Shown piece after piece: positions 1 to 8,306 of a stretch of DNA of 32,903 nucleotides (position 1 is its first letter; each line of letters begins with the position of its first letter). A program made the translations under genes and the position numbers. The DNA is taken from the NCBI GenBank assembly GCA_020443325.1, contig JAGRIK010000165.1, forward strand, positions 1 through 32,903, given 5' to 3'. Source of the DNA: Halioglobus sp. Its GTDB lineage: Bacteria > Pseudomonadota > Gammaproteobacteria > Pseudomonadales > Halieaceae. The notes beneath the pieces were generated by a model. It worked only from the letters and a program-made list of their open reading frames with translations, was not told the DNA's origin and did not search any database.

Positions 1-378
1 GCAGACCGGGCGCGGATCGCCGCCGAGATTTACCAGATTTCCCTCGGGTACTTGCAGAGCCAGCTGTCCGGCAAGCGCGAAGATCGCCTGCTGGAACTCG
101 CCTTCCACCATGAATCTGTGCGCTACCCGACGCTGCACGAGATGGTCGTCCGTGAGGGCAAAGAGCAGCTGGCCTACCTGGAGATAGTGCATCGTGCGCT
201 GGGTTCCACGGCACCGGAAGAGGACGCGGGCCTGACGTTTGCGCTGTTTCGACAGCTGGAGCAGTCCGCTGCGATCGAGGGGCGCCCTCGCCTGGACATG
301 ATGCGAATACGGCGTGTGCTGCACCGCCATATCACACTGTGTTCTGGCATCGATTTACCCGCCGGCGACGGCGCGTAG
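1..378 (+). CDS. Partial gene: probable C-terminal ligand-binding part of a TetR-type regulator
   Basis: The frame is open from the first base, so the gene begins outside the window and only about 125 C-terminal residues are visible. The fragment is all-helical in character, with amphipathic stretches such as EDRLLELAFHHESVRYPTL and LFRQLEQSAAIEG. The 'VRYPTLHEMVVREGKEQLAYL' type of helix resembles the ligand-binding/dimerisation half of TetR-family regulators. No DNA-binding helix-turn-helix is visible because the N-terminus is missing. The gene ends 22 bases before the GH105-type hydrolase gene on the same strand, so it could control or be co-transcribed with that sugar unit. A different helical regulator family, such as the effector domain of a GntR protein, is possible. 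Certain: a coding tail. Uncertain: the family. Confidence 0.5.
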   Translation, partial: ADRARIAAEIYQISLGYLQSQLSGKREDRLLELAFHHESVRYPTLHEMVVREGKEQLAYLEIVHRALGSTAPEEDAGLTFALFRQLEQSAAIEGRPRLDMMRIRRVLHRHITLCSGIDLPAGDGA

Positions 379-400
379 TCCGGCACAACAAGGAGGCACT

Positions 401-1507
401 ATGTCAGGGCTTGCGGAAGGGCGACAGGATCTGTCCGCCGACAGTTATTTCACACGCGTACTGGAACTGGCCGATGACTCGGTCAAGCGCTACGATCCTG
501 CAAAATTGAAGTGGATGTGGGGTGAGGCGCTGTACACCTACTCGCTGCATTTGCTGGATACCGCGCTGGGGGAAGACCGCTATCTCGACTACATCTGCCG
601 CTACCTGGATGCCCACATCAAGGCGGGCTACCGGGTTGACCAGTCGGATACCATGGCACCGGCGCTGGCGGCCTACGCCGCGTACCTGCGAACCGGGGAA
701 GTGCGCTACAAAGTGGTAGTCGACCGTGTGGTTGACTATCTACTGCATTCCGAGCGCGTGCTGGACTATATGCCCAATCACCTGGGCTCTTCCTGGGAAG
801 GGAAGCTCTATCCCAAGAGTGTGTGGGTCGACTCCGTGATGATGTACGGCGTATTTTCCGGCTGGTACGGCAGTGTTGCCGACGATGCGGCAATCTATGA
901 TTTCGCCCGCCGCCAACCCGCCCTGTTCGCCCGCTATCTGCAGGACCCGCAGGACAAACTCTTCTATCACTGTTACTGGACCCGCCAACAGCACACCTAC
1001 CCCAAAAACAAGGTGTACTGGGGCCGGGGCAACGGCTGGGTGATCGCCGGGCTGCCGCTGGCGCTTGATCATTTTGCACCGGACAGCGAAGAGCGCAGCG
1101 AGGCCATTCGTATCCTGCGGGAGACCTCGCAGGCGTTACTGCCCTACCAGCGCAGCGACGGATTCTACGAGACCGTGTTCAACCGCCCGGGTAAGACCTA
1201 CATTGAAAGCAGCGCCACCGCGCTGATCGCCAGTGGCTGGATGCAGGGCGTGGCCGACGGCTATCTGGACGAGCGTTATCTTGCACCCGGCCTGAAAGCC
1301 TATCGTGCCGTGGTCGATACGCTGGAGATAAAGAACGGGCTATTGAGCATGCCGCTTATCAGCGCGCCGACGATCCCGTTGCAAGGGTTCCCTTACCTCG
1401 GCTACAAGTACACCCCCCGGGGCAATGACTGGACATACGGCCTCGCCTCCCTGTTCTTCGCAGGGCTGAACTACAAGAAGTTACTGGACCAGGGCAAGGT
1501 TAACTGA
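401..1507 (+). CDS. GH105/GH88-type unsaturated uronyl (rhamnogalacturonyl) hydrolase
   Basis: The 368-residue product matches the (alpha/alpha)6-barrel family that hydrates the 4,5-double bond of unsaturated uronic acids left by polysaccharide lyases, releasing the sugar next to it. Visible hallmarks are KSVWVDSVMM with the candidate catalytic Asp144, which sits where YteR-type enzymes carry theirs, the motif WGRGNGW at 207-213, and the late segment YIESSATALIASGWMQG. The length is typical of the family. The open frame extends upstream to 314, but an AGGAGG ribosome-binding site at 391-396 sits 4 bases before ATG 401, which decides the start. No signal peptide is seen, so it is probably cytoplasmic and acts on imported unsaturated oligosaccharides. 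The stop overlaps the next ATG by one base (TGATG), so it is coupled to the transporter gene. The exact sugar (galacturonate, glucuronate) cannot be read from the sequence. Confidence 0.9.
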   Translation: MSGLAEGRQDLSADSYFTRVLELADDSVKRYDPAKLKWMWGEALYTYSLHLLDTALGEDRYLDYICRYLDAHIKAGYRVDQSDTMAPALAAYAAYLRTGEVRYKVVVDRVVDYLLHSERVLDYMPNHLGSSWEGKLYPKSVWVDSVMMYGVFSGWYGSVADDAAIYDFARRQPALFARYLQDPQDKLFYHCYWTRQQHTYPKNKVYWGRGNGWVIAGLPLALDHFAPDSEERSEAIRILRETSQALLPYQRSDGFYETVFNRPGKTYIESSATALIASGWMQGVADGYLDERYLAPGLKAYRAVVDTLEIKNGLLSMPLISAPTIPLQGFPYLGYKYTPRGNDWTYGLASLFFAGLNYKKLLDQGKVN

Positions 1508-2949
1508 TGTCTACTCCGCCCCCCATCACCCTGCGTGAAAAACTGATTTTCGGCTCCGGTGATATTTTCATCGGCGGCTCACAGGTCATCATGGCGTTCT
1601 ACTATTTGCGCTTCCTGACGGATGTGGTGCAAATCTCGCCTGCCCTTGCCGGCACTGTCGTACTGATCTCCAAGGTATGGGACGCGATCTCCGACCCGGT
1701 CATGGGCGTGATTACCGACAACACCCGCACTCGCTGGGGACGGCGCAGGCCCTATTTCGCGCTGGCCGTCATCGGCATTCTCACCTCCTTCATCCTGCTC
1801 TGGTACCCGGTGGACTTCGATTCGGAACTGAAGAAGTTCCTCTACGTGCTGTGTACCTACGTTTACTTCTCGACGGTCTCCACGGTGTGCCTGATCCCGT
1901 ACGCGTCGATGAGCAGTGAGATCAGTACGGACTATGAAGAGCGCAATGCGATCAACGGGATGCGGCTGTTCTTCTCGCAGGTATCCTCGCTGGTGGCTGC
2001 CGTGTTGCCGCTGACCATCGTGGAACTGTTCGACGACGCCTCCATGGGGTGGCTGGTGATGGCCGCGGTATTCTCCGTTTTTTATGCGATCCCGTGGCTA
2101 TTGATGTTCCTGTTTACCCACGAGCGCGTTCCGATGACCCACGAAAAGAGCCAGTTTTCGGTGGCGTCTTTCCTGCGCCCGTTCGAGATAAAAACCTTTC
2201 GCAAGTTACTGGCGATGTACTTCCTCGCCTACCTGTCGATGGACGTGGTCGCGGCGGTGTTCCAGTACTACATGTACTACTACCTCGACAGGAAGAACGA
2301 GGCGGACCTGGTCATCGGCACGATGCTGGTCACTCAAATTGTGCTGATCCCGGTGGTGGTAACCCTGTCAAACCGTATCGGCAAAGCGACCGTGTACCGC
2401 TACTCCATCGTGCTGTGGTTGCTTGGTGCCTGCCTGATGGCCATCTACCGTCCGGACTGGCCGGATTATACGATCTACCTCGTAGCGGCGCTCGTCGGCA
2501 GCGGCGTGGTGGGTTGTGTGGTGATGCCGTGGTCGATCTTTCCCGATGTCACCGATATCGGCGAGCTGCGCTTCGGGCAGCGCATCGCGGGATCGTTCAG
2601 TGGGGTGATGACGTTCTCGCGCAAGTTCTCCGGCGCGATCGGCATCTTCACCGTGGGCATGATACTGGAGGTGTCCGGTTACCTGCCCCCGATCCGCGAG
2701 ATGCAGGACGGCCGCTATACGGAAATCCTGCAGGTGCAACCTCCCAGCGTGATCACTGCGCTGCAATGGATCGTATTCATGGTACCGATCGTGTTGCTGG
2801 TGCCGGCGTTTATCACCGCCAGGACCTACGCGCTGGATAAACTGACCCATAATCGCCTGCGTCGCTACCTGGAATTCCGGCGTGGCGAACTGCCCACATC
2901 CAACCTGGATGAGAGCGAAGTTGAGGCGATGAAACGGCTTCTTATTTAG
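1507..2949 (+). CDS. GPH-family (MelB-like) sugar:cation symporter, MFS superfamily
   Basis: The 480-residue protein has about twelve hydrophobic segments. It also carries the loop typical of glycoside-pentoside-hexuronide:cation symporters: DAISDPVMGVITDNTRTRWG followed by RRRPYF near residues 57-84. MelB and the uronide symporters have the same arrangement (D-x-x-x-D-P then GRRRP). Its role is inner-membrane uptake of a sugar, uronide or short glycoside with a cation. It overlaps the GH105-type gene by one base, so the two are translated together and the carrier probably brings in the hydrolase's substrate. The C-terminus is charged and cytoplasmic. Substrate and coupling ion cannot be decided from sequence. 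About 150 bases follow before the next, oppositely oriented gene. They contain only a weak 5-bp hairpin around 3030-3045 without a T tract, so no convincing terminator is seen. Confidence 0.9.
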   Translation: MSTPPPITLREKLIFGSGDIFIGGSQVIMAFYYLRFLTDVVQISPALAGTVVLISKVWDAISDPVMGVITDNTRTRWGRRRPYFALAVIGILTSFILLWYPVDFDSELKKFLYVLCTYVYFSTVSTVCLIPYASMSSEISTDYEERNAINGMRLFFSQVSSLVAAVLPLTIVELFDDASMGWLVMAAVFSVFYAIPWLLMFLFTHERVPMTHEKSQFSVASFLRPFEIKTFRKLLAMYFLAYLSMDVVAAVFQYYMYYYLDRKNEADLVIGTMLVTQIVLIPVVVTLSNRIGKATVYRYSIVLWLLGACLMAIYRPDWPDYTIYLVAALVGSGVVGCVVMPWSIFPDVTDIGELRFGQRIAGSFSGVMTFSRKFSGAIGIFTVGMILEVSGYLPPIREMQDGRYTEILQVQPPSVITALQWIVFMVPIVLLVPAFITARTYALDKLTHNRLRRYLEFRRGELPTSNLDESEVEAMKRLLI

Positions 2950-3060
2950 TTTAGCCGGGGCACATTAGTCGATTACCCAAGGATGCCGCCTTTAATTCAT
3001 CCGATTTTACATTTGGCGTTAGGCACTCACACGCTCGAAGGCGTGGCATCTCCCATCGCA

Positions 3061-3096
3061 CCCAAGGCACCCAAGGCACCCAAGGCACCCAACGCA
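3061..3096. repeat. Four tandem copies of a 9-bp unit
   Basis: The unit CCCAAGGCA occurs three times in perfect tandem (3061-3069, 3070-3078, 3079-3087), and a fourth copy (3088-3096) has one change, CCCAACGCA. The array ends one base before the stop codon of the minus-strand oxidoreductase, so it lies in the convergent gap between that gene and the symporter gene. It is probably a replication-slippage microsatellite whose copy number may vary between strains. No function is evident. Confidence 0.9.
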
Positions 3097-3097
3097 A

Positions 3098-4099
3098 TCA
3101 CTCGGACGCCGCAATCGCAGAATTATTGCCTATCACTGCTGTAGCGAGATTCAGGCCTGACAGGTAAGCGTTTTCAACCGTCCCACCAAGACTCCAGTCC
3201 CCACCTATCCAGATGTTGTGCTCCGGCAACGAGACGAGGCCGGAAGGTGTCCACTCGTCATTCTGGCTGGCATATAACCAGCGATGCGCCACCACATCCT
3301 CGACGGCTCCCTCCAGGCCCAGATCGTTCGATAGAATATCGCGGGCTTCGTTAAACCAGAACTCTGCAGCCTGCTCCAGATTATCCTGACTGAACGTCGC
3401 GTTAAAATGCAGCACATAGCAACTTTTACGCCCCGGCTTGCTCTCCTGATGACTGATAAACCGCAGTCGGGGATGCTCACAAAAAATGGCATGGCCCGGT
3501 ACGGCACCTTCAGCTTGAACAGCCACAGCCCAGCAGGGTTCGAGTACGGAGGTGGGCGCGACAAACAGCTCCGACAGTCCACTTTGTGCCAGGAGGTGCT
3601 CCGTCTGCACTGGCGGCATGGTAAGCACAATGTGATCAAAGCCGGAGTACTGTTCGCCGTTATCACTGGTCAGAGTCCATTCGGTCTCGACACGGTGCAG
3701 CTTCTCGATACGACAGCCGGTTCTCAGGGGAATATCTGCCAATAGAAATTTCACAGGACTTTGCTGGGAAGGCACGCCGATGAAACGCGTTTGTTGGTCT
3801 GGCGAGGCCTGCAAAGATGCGGAGACACCATCGGATGCCAGCGAGGCTGTGCTGCACGACCACTCCTGAGCACAGCCAGCCTCCAGCCATAGCTGCACCT
3901 GATGTTGAAAATCCGCACTTCGCGCCGTGAAATACTGCGCGCCCATATCTAGATAGCCTGACCCGGTTCGCTTGCTACTCATCCGACCGCCCGCAGAGCG
4001 ACCTTTATCGAACACAGTGACCTCAAAACCGGCTTGCACGAGTTTGGCAGCGGCAGTTGCGCCGCACAGTCCCGCACCAATGATGGCTACTGTATTCAT
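3098..4099 (-). CDS. Renalase-like FAD-dependent oxidoreductase
   Basis: The 333-residue protein begins with a Rossmann dinucleotide-binding motif, IIGAGLCGA at 6-14, and an acidic residue at the end of beta-2 (FDKG, Asp31). GGRMSSKR (37-44) and DMGAQYFTAR (51-60) follow, the signature of the renalase/COG3380 branch of the amine-oxidase-like flavoproteins. Near the C-terminus, IWIGGDWSLGGTVENAYLSG is the second FAD-contacting motif. No signal peptide is present. Bacterial relatives are described as oxidising isomeric dihydro-nicotinamide dinucleotides or as amine-oxidase-like enzymes; the substrate here is unknown. It stands alone between a repeat and a 192-base gap holding a candidate promoter, and does not appear to belong to either flanking pathway. 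The ribosome-binding site is weak. Family assignment is strong and the exact reaction is not. Confidence 0.85.
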   Translation of the reverse strand: MNTVAIIGAGLCGATAAAKLVQAGFEVTVFDKGRSAGGRMSSKRTGSGYLDMGAQYFTARSADFQHQVQLWLEAGCAQEWSCSTASLASDGVSASLQASPDQQTRFIGVPSQQSPVKFLLADIPLRTGCRIEKLHRVETEWTLTSDNGEQYSGFDHIVLTMPPVQTEHLLAQSGLSELFVAPTSVLEPCWAVAVQAEGAVPGHAIFCEHPRLRFISHQESKPGRKSCYVLHFNATFSQDNLEQAAEFWFNEARDILSNDLGLEGAVEDVVAHRWLYASQNDEWTPSGLVSLPEHNIWIGGDWSLGGTVENAYLSGLNLATAVIGNNSAIAASE

Positions 4100-4235
4100 A
4101 AGACTTCGCTAATACCCGGCTGGTTGCTCAAGGTGGAGAGCAACCGTGAACCGGGTGACCTCTCCTGTACGCGTTTGCCGTTTTACATCACGGCTGACCC
4201 GCAAATGTTACGTGGCAGATGCGGGGAACGTCCCA

Positions 4236-4263
4236 AGTATAGGGTATATAGACGGTCTGTTGA
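4236..4263 (-). promoter_or_regulatory. Candidate sigma70 promoter for the renalase-like gene
   Basis: Read on the minus strand, TCAACA (4263-4258) and TATACT (4241-4236) are 16 bases apart, which matches four and five of six consensus positions. It lies in the gap between the lipoprotein stop and the oxidoreductase start, about 130 bases before the latter. This is only a sequence match. Confidence 0.35.
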
Positions 4264-4291
4264 GAGATGATTCGCTACACACCTTTGCCCG

Positions 4292-5314
4292 TTAGCGATT
4301 AGCCGCCATTGCGGAAACCAGTTGCGCATTCGCATCCTTGAGCAGCCCCTCGGTAAGGGACTCATACGTCTTGGGGTTTGCCGTTACAGCATACGTTCCG
4401 CTGTTTGTTGAGCTGATGCCCGCCAGGCCACCCACCACCATGCTGAAGGTACCCGCTGCGCTCTCTGCTGCCGATGTGGTTTCCTCAATGGAGCCAAACT
4501 CATCCAGTGTGTAGACAGGCTGACCCAGTGCAATGGAGCCGATGTTCTTGCTGAATGTGCCGTCATAACCACCGACGATGCCAACCGAACTGCCCGGCAC
4601 AACCGAGAGGCCCGGATCCAGCGATACCGATGACACGGTGCGATGCGAACCACCGTAACCTTCGGTATTGACGAAGTTAACCACATAGTTGGCTGTCACT
4701 ATCGCCAGTTTCTCAGTATCTGCTACCGCCTGGAATGCCATGCCGGGATTGCTGAATCCAATGCCACTGCTGAGGCCGCCAAACGCGCTGGATTTCTCAC
4801 CCACCATGAAAAACAGCTCCTGCCCGGTCGGTGCAAAATACCGAACGTCAGATTTCATCGCCAGCGTGATATCGTCATACTGCGTCGGACTGGTTGCGCT
4901 GGTCGCTTTTTTGTAGGCATCCAGGGATGTCAACTTCGAGCGATCGAGTACGTTGTAACCATTGGCTTCCAACTGGGCGACGAAATCCTTATAGGCTGCG
5001 TCTGTAATCGCCTGCATAGTACTTTCGGGCACACCCACCAGGTTGGCCTTTACCCTTGTAGTCGCCGCCGCACTATTGGAGAACATACCGCCACCCGCTG
5101 TCTCGGAAGCCCGCTTGTACTCAATAAAGCCCACTTTGAAACTGCCGATGACGACATCTTTTTTACCTTTGAATGCCTCAGCAGTCGTCACACTGACCTT
5201 GTCCTTCTCCTGCCCGAACACCCCCGTTTGCGTCTCCGGTGCAATCGAACCGCCGCCTGCTGCACAGCCCGCCAGAACGAATGCGCTCGCCAGTGCCAAA
5301 GTTATTTTTCTCAT
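4292..5314 (-). CDS. Unrecognised lipoprotein
   Basis: The 340-residue product starts with a clear lipoprotein signal: MRK, then a hydrophobic core, then the lipobox LAGC with the acylated Cys17. It should therefore be exported, diacylated and held on the inner or outer membrane. The mature protein is rich in Ser, Thr, Gly and Ala and contains no further cysteine after the lipobox that I can see. It is probably a beta-rich periplasmic domain with one helical stretch (ESTMQAITDAAYKDFVAQLE, near residue 100) that precedes a 'GYNVLDRSKL' segment. I do not recognise the family. The layout of a helix followed by 'GYxVxDR' is loosely like proteins that collect outer-membrane or curli-type factors, but this is not enough to name it. 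The ribosome-binding site AGGGGAT precedes the ATG. It is transcribed separately from the downstream oxidoreductase gene, 192 bases away. Confidence 0.8.
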   Translation of the reverse strand: MRKITLALASAFVLAGCAAGGGSIAPETQTGVFGQEKDKVSVTTAEAFKGKKDVVIGSFKVGFIEYKRASETAGGGMFSNSAAATTRVKANLVGVPESTMQAITDAAYKDFVAQLEANGYNVLDRSKLTSLDAYKKATSATSPTQYDDITLAMKSDVRYFAPTGQELFFMVGEKSSAFGGLSSGIGFSNPGMAFQAVADTEKLAIVTANYVVNFVNTEGYGGSHRTVSSVSLDPGLSVVPGSSVGIVGGYDGTFSKNIGSIALGQPVYTLDEFGSIEETTSAAESAAGTFSMVVGGLAGISSTNSGTYAVTANPKTYESLTEGLLKDANAQLVSAMAANR

Positions 5315-5556
5315 TTTTAATCCCCTGAAAATTTGAAAATCCCACTAAACACGAAGAAAACCGGAAAAGTCCCGGCCGTTCTGTTGCCAAAAATTGTAAA
5401 ACCAAGTTTCGCCCCACCCGTGATCATAGCGCCAGGGGAATCACCCCAGCACCCCCAATATTGGTGTGACGGGGACAGGTTACTTAATTAATGTCTTCGG
5501 CCGGGCTTCAGCCTGATCAAACGAGTGAAGTCTGCTTCAAATTCAGCGCGGCACCT

Positions 5557-6327
5557 TCACCGCGGTACCATGCCACCATCAACGAAAACGGTCTGTCCTG
5601 TGCAGAAACTGCCCGCATCGGATGTCAGCATTAAGGCCGGCCCAACGATTTCATCGGGATGTGCCATGCGCGGCATAATTTGTATGGACGTCATTACCGC
5701 CTGTTCCTCGGGCGTGTTCTTGCGCACCATATCCGTTTCCACGGTGCCGGGAGACAGCGCGTTGACGCGAATACCCAGGGGCTGGAATTCCGCCGCCATG
5801 GCCCGTGTCGCGGCTGCGAGACCCGCCTTGCCGATGGCATAGAGCGAAATGGTGGAGGCGAACAGGTAGGCAGCGCCGCTGACGATATTCAATACGGCGG
5901 CGTGGGGGCTCTGCTTCAGCCAGGGCAACGCTTCCTGCACGAGGAACACGGGGCCGCGCAGATTGACATCCAATGACTTGGACCAGGCCTCGGGAGTGAA
6001 CTCACCAAGTGGCTGGGCAAGTGCGTTGGCGGCGTTGTTGACGACAACGTCAATGGCACCAAAGGTTTCCACGGTTTTTGCGACCAGCGCGCGCAGGGAT
6101 TCGATGTCGCCGAGGTGGGTCGGTATGCCCAGTGCTTCGGCGCCCATCTCGCGCAGGTGGCGCTCGGTTTCGGCGCAGGCTTCAGGCTTGCGGCTGGCAA
6201 CTACCACTTTTGCTCCTGCGGCAGCGTAACCTTCTGCCAGAGAAAGGCCAATGCCGCGGGTGCCCCCGGTGACGATCACTACGCGGTTGGTCATGTCGAA
6301 AAGTTTTTCCAGTTGGGCCTTATTCAT
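5557..6327 (-). CDS. Classical short-chain dehydrogenase/reductase (SDR)
   Basis: The 256-residue protein has every classical SDR mark: TGGTRGIG at 20-27 for NAD(P) binding, NNAA at 97-100, catalytic Ser150, and YAIGK with Tyr163 and Lys167. The C-terminal segment CTGQTVFVDGGM is typical of FabG-like enzymes. It should oxidise or reduce a hydroxyl/keto group in the cytoplasm. It follows the acyl-CoA ligase on the same strand with a 109-base gap and no obvious terminator, so the two probably form one unit. That neighbour suggests a hydroxyacyl-CoA or cyclic alcohol substrate, but this is inference. An AGGAAA ribosome-binding site precedes the ATG. Confidence 0.9.
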   Translation of the reverse strand: MNKAQLEKLFDMTNRVVIVTGGTRGIGLSLAEGYAAAGAKVVVASRKPEACAETERHLREMGAEALGIPTHLGDIESLRALVAKTVETFGAIDVVVNNAANALAQPLGEFTPEAWSKSLDVNLRGPVFLVQEALPWLKQSPHAAVLNIVSGAAYLFASTISLYAIGKAGLAAATRAMAAEFQPLGIRVNALSPGTVETDMVRKNTPEEQAVMTSIQIMPRMAHPDEIVGPALMLTSDAGSFCTGQTVFVDGGMVPR

Positions 6328-6436
6328 GGAGTTTCCTGTTCGGCGATAGTTGCAGGTAAAATTTAGTCTTTTTTCTCATTACGCGGCGGAGAAGCAAACA
6401 AGTACGCACCACCAGTGGAGGCCATAATGCGCAATA

Positions 6437-8017
6437 CTAGTGAGAACTTTCATCTCGAAACACTTCGCTATAAGTCTCACGTAGATTGCGCTTCAAGATT
6501 TTCCCGGAAGGATTCCTCGGCAGCGAATCAACGAAGAGCACCTTCTTGGGTACCTTGAACCCCGCCAACAAACTCGCGCAATGGCGGATAACCGCTTCTT
6601 CGCCGGTCTCGACACCCCGGTGCAACACCACCACCGCCGTCACTGCTTCAATCCAGTGCGGGTGCGGCAAGCCGATCACTGCGACTTCGGCGATGTCGGC
6701 ATGCTGGTACAGCGCTTCCTCGACCTCCCGGCCAGCCACATTTTCTCCACCGGTTTTGATCATGTCCTTCTTGCGATCGACGATGGTGATGTAGCCCTCG
6801 TCGTCGATCGTCGCAAGATCGCCGCTGTGGAACCAGCCGCCGGCGAAGGCCTGCGCGGTGCGCTCTGGATCCTTAAAGTACTCCGTGAGCAATTGCGGCG
6901 AGCGATGCACGACTTCCCCGATATCTCCTGCTGCGACGTCCCTCATGGCGTCGTCGACGATGCGGGTTTCCACGTGCAGCACGGGTTTGCCGGCAGAGCC
7001 GGGTTTGCGCAACTGGTCTTCGGGTTTGAGGATTGTCGCCACGGGGGCGATTTCGGTTTGTCCATACAGGTTCCACAGCCTAATCTGCGGCAGGCTGCGC
7101 TGTATGCGTTTCATGATTTCGATGGGCATGATCGAGGCGCCGTAGTAGCCTTTTCTCAAGCGCGACATATCAGTCTGTTCGAACTGCGGCGAATTCAGCA
7201 GGGATATCCAGACGGTAGGCGGAGCAAAAAAAGAGGTAATCTGTTCCGCTGCGAGCAGTGCTAACAGGTTTTCGGGGCTGGGATCATCCGTGATGATATT
7301 GCTGCCCCCGACCTGAATGGACGGACCGAGGAAACAATCCAGTTGCGCACAGTGATAGAGCGGCATGGAGTGGAGCAATGTATCCGCCTCGGCAATCTCT
7401 GCGTCCACCAGGCAGCTGCCATACTGCCAGATAATTGCCGCGTGACTCAGCACCGCCCCCTTGGGCGCGGACTCGGTGCCACTGGTGTATATGATCTGCG
7501 CCGGGTCGTCGGTGCGGATGGCATGCGTCGGCTGCGCAGCAGTAGATACGGTCAGTTCAGCAAAAGGGTACATTCCGGGTGGCGTAGGGAGTCCGGCTTC
7601 GCTGCCGAGCCAGATCATCTTTTCAATATCGGGGCACAGAGACGCCAGTGCTTGCGCTTTACCCTGTTCCTCTGCACCTACCAGCAGCAGGCGCGCCCCA
7701 CTGTGGTTGAGGATATAGGCGGCCTCCTGCGGGTTCAGCATAAAATTCACCGGTACCAGCACCGCGCCGGTCGCAGCGATAGCGTAGCGGCTGACCGCAA
7801 AGGCGCTGGAGTTTTTCGACAGTATCGCCACGCGGTCGCCGGGCTGAATTCCCAACTGCTGCAGCCCCCCGGCAACTTGCAGGCAAACCTGGTAAAACTC
7901 GCTATAGCTCCGGCTTTCAGGTCCCTGCCTGATGGCCAGTTTGCCAGGGTGTTTCGCTGCAGTACGACGCAAGGTATCAAATAATGTCTGGCCGGATAGC
8001 GCATTGGAGGACGACAT
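6437..8017 (-). CDS. AMP-forming acyl-CoA ligase (fatty-acyl or cyclic-acid type)
   Basis: The 526-residue enzyme belongs to the ANL superfamily, activating a carboxylic acid with ATP and then joining it to CoA. Visible motifs are the phosphate loop YTSGTESAPKG (177-187), YGQTE (318-322), WFHSGD (395-400), DRKKDMIKTGGENV starting at Asp414, and the C-terminal PSGKI with the candidate catalytic Lys506. The length is normal. It has no signal peptide and should be cytoplasmic. The gene is read divergently from the VOC/hydrolase/MDR operon, and the shared 289-base gap carries two copies of the CTTAT-N2-ATAAG palindrome. Co-control with the BVMO pathway is therefore likely, and the ligase would activate the acid released when the Baeyer-Villiger ester is hydrolysed. 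The chain or ring specificity cannot be told from sequence. GGGGAA precedes the ATG. Confidence 0.92.
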   Translation of the reverse strand: MSSSNALSGQTLFDTLRRTAAKHPGKLAIRQGPESRSYSEFYQVCLQVAGGLQQLGIQPGDRVAILSKNSSAFAVSRYAIAATGAVLVPVNFMLNPQEAAYILNHSGARLLLVGAEEQGKAQALASLCPDIEKMIWLGSEAGLPTPPGMYPFAELTVSTAAQPTHAIRTDDPAQIIYTSGTESAPKGAVLSHAAIIWQYGSCLVDAEIAEADTLLHSMPLYHCAQLDCFLGPSIQVGGSNIITDDPSPENLLALLAAEQITSFFAPPTVWISLLNSPQFEQTDMSRLRKGYYGASIMPIEIMKRIQRSLPQIRLWNLYGQTEIAPVATILKPEDQLRKPGSAGKPVLHVETRIVDDAMRDVAAGDIGEVVHRSPQLLTEYFKDPERTAQAFAGGWFHSGDLATIDDEGYITIVDRKKDMIKTGGENVAGREVEEALYQHADIAEVAVIGLPHPHWIEAVTAVVVLHRGVETGEEAVIRHCASLLAGFKVPKKVLFVDSLPRNPSGKILKRNLRETYSEVFRDESSH

Positions 8018-8140
8018 GGACGTAATTCCCCGGTTAATTGTGGTTTTGCCCGAACATCTTCGAGTCGTTGTGACTGCGTTGGCTCCGGTTGAACTATGGC
8101 AGCAGAACCTGGCGCAGCAGTGGCGGGCAAAGCAATATAT

Positions 8141-8152
8141 CTTATCTATAAG
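8141..8152. promoter_or_regulatory. Putative TetR-type operator, copy 1
   Basis: CTTATCTATAAG is an inverted repeat with 5-bp arms (CTTAT/ATAAG). It lies 124 bases before the acyl-CoA ligase start. On the minus strand it is followed by TATATT (8139-8134), and TTTAAT (8162-8157) lies 17 bases upstream of that hexamer. The palindrome would therefore sit inside the spacer of a candidate ligase promoter, a usual place for repressor binding. The same palindrome recurs at 8265, 16060 and 32508. Confidence 0.6.
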
Positions 8153-8256
8153 TTTAATTAAAGGGACAGATGGCGACAGCCCAGTGCGCGGGAGAGCTCA
8201 CGCACCCGACCCGACGCTACGCAAGCCTTGACTAATCCACCGGTCTTATATAGTTT

Positions 8257-8276
8257 TATAATTTCTTATATATAAG
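8257..8276 (+). promoter_or_regulatory. Candidate -10 element plus putative operator, copy 2, for the VOC operon
   Basis: A perfect TATAAT lies at 8257-8262, and the full palindrome CTTATATATAAG at 8265-8276 covers the expected transcription start. The VOC start codon is 30 bases further on. The -35 is unclear: TTGACT at 8228-8233 is too far from this TATAAT (23 bases) and is 15 bases from an alternative TATAGT at 8249. A repressor bound at the palindrome would block either promoter. Confidence 0.55.
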
Positions 8277-8306
8277 TTATTTAATCTCCCACACTCCGAG
8301 GTCACC

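Noticed and set aside
3010-3030. GCGTTAGGC resembling an integron attC core site
   Set aside because: No matching inverse core (RYYYAAC) and no imperfect palindrome between two cores was found, and no integrase is present.
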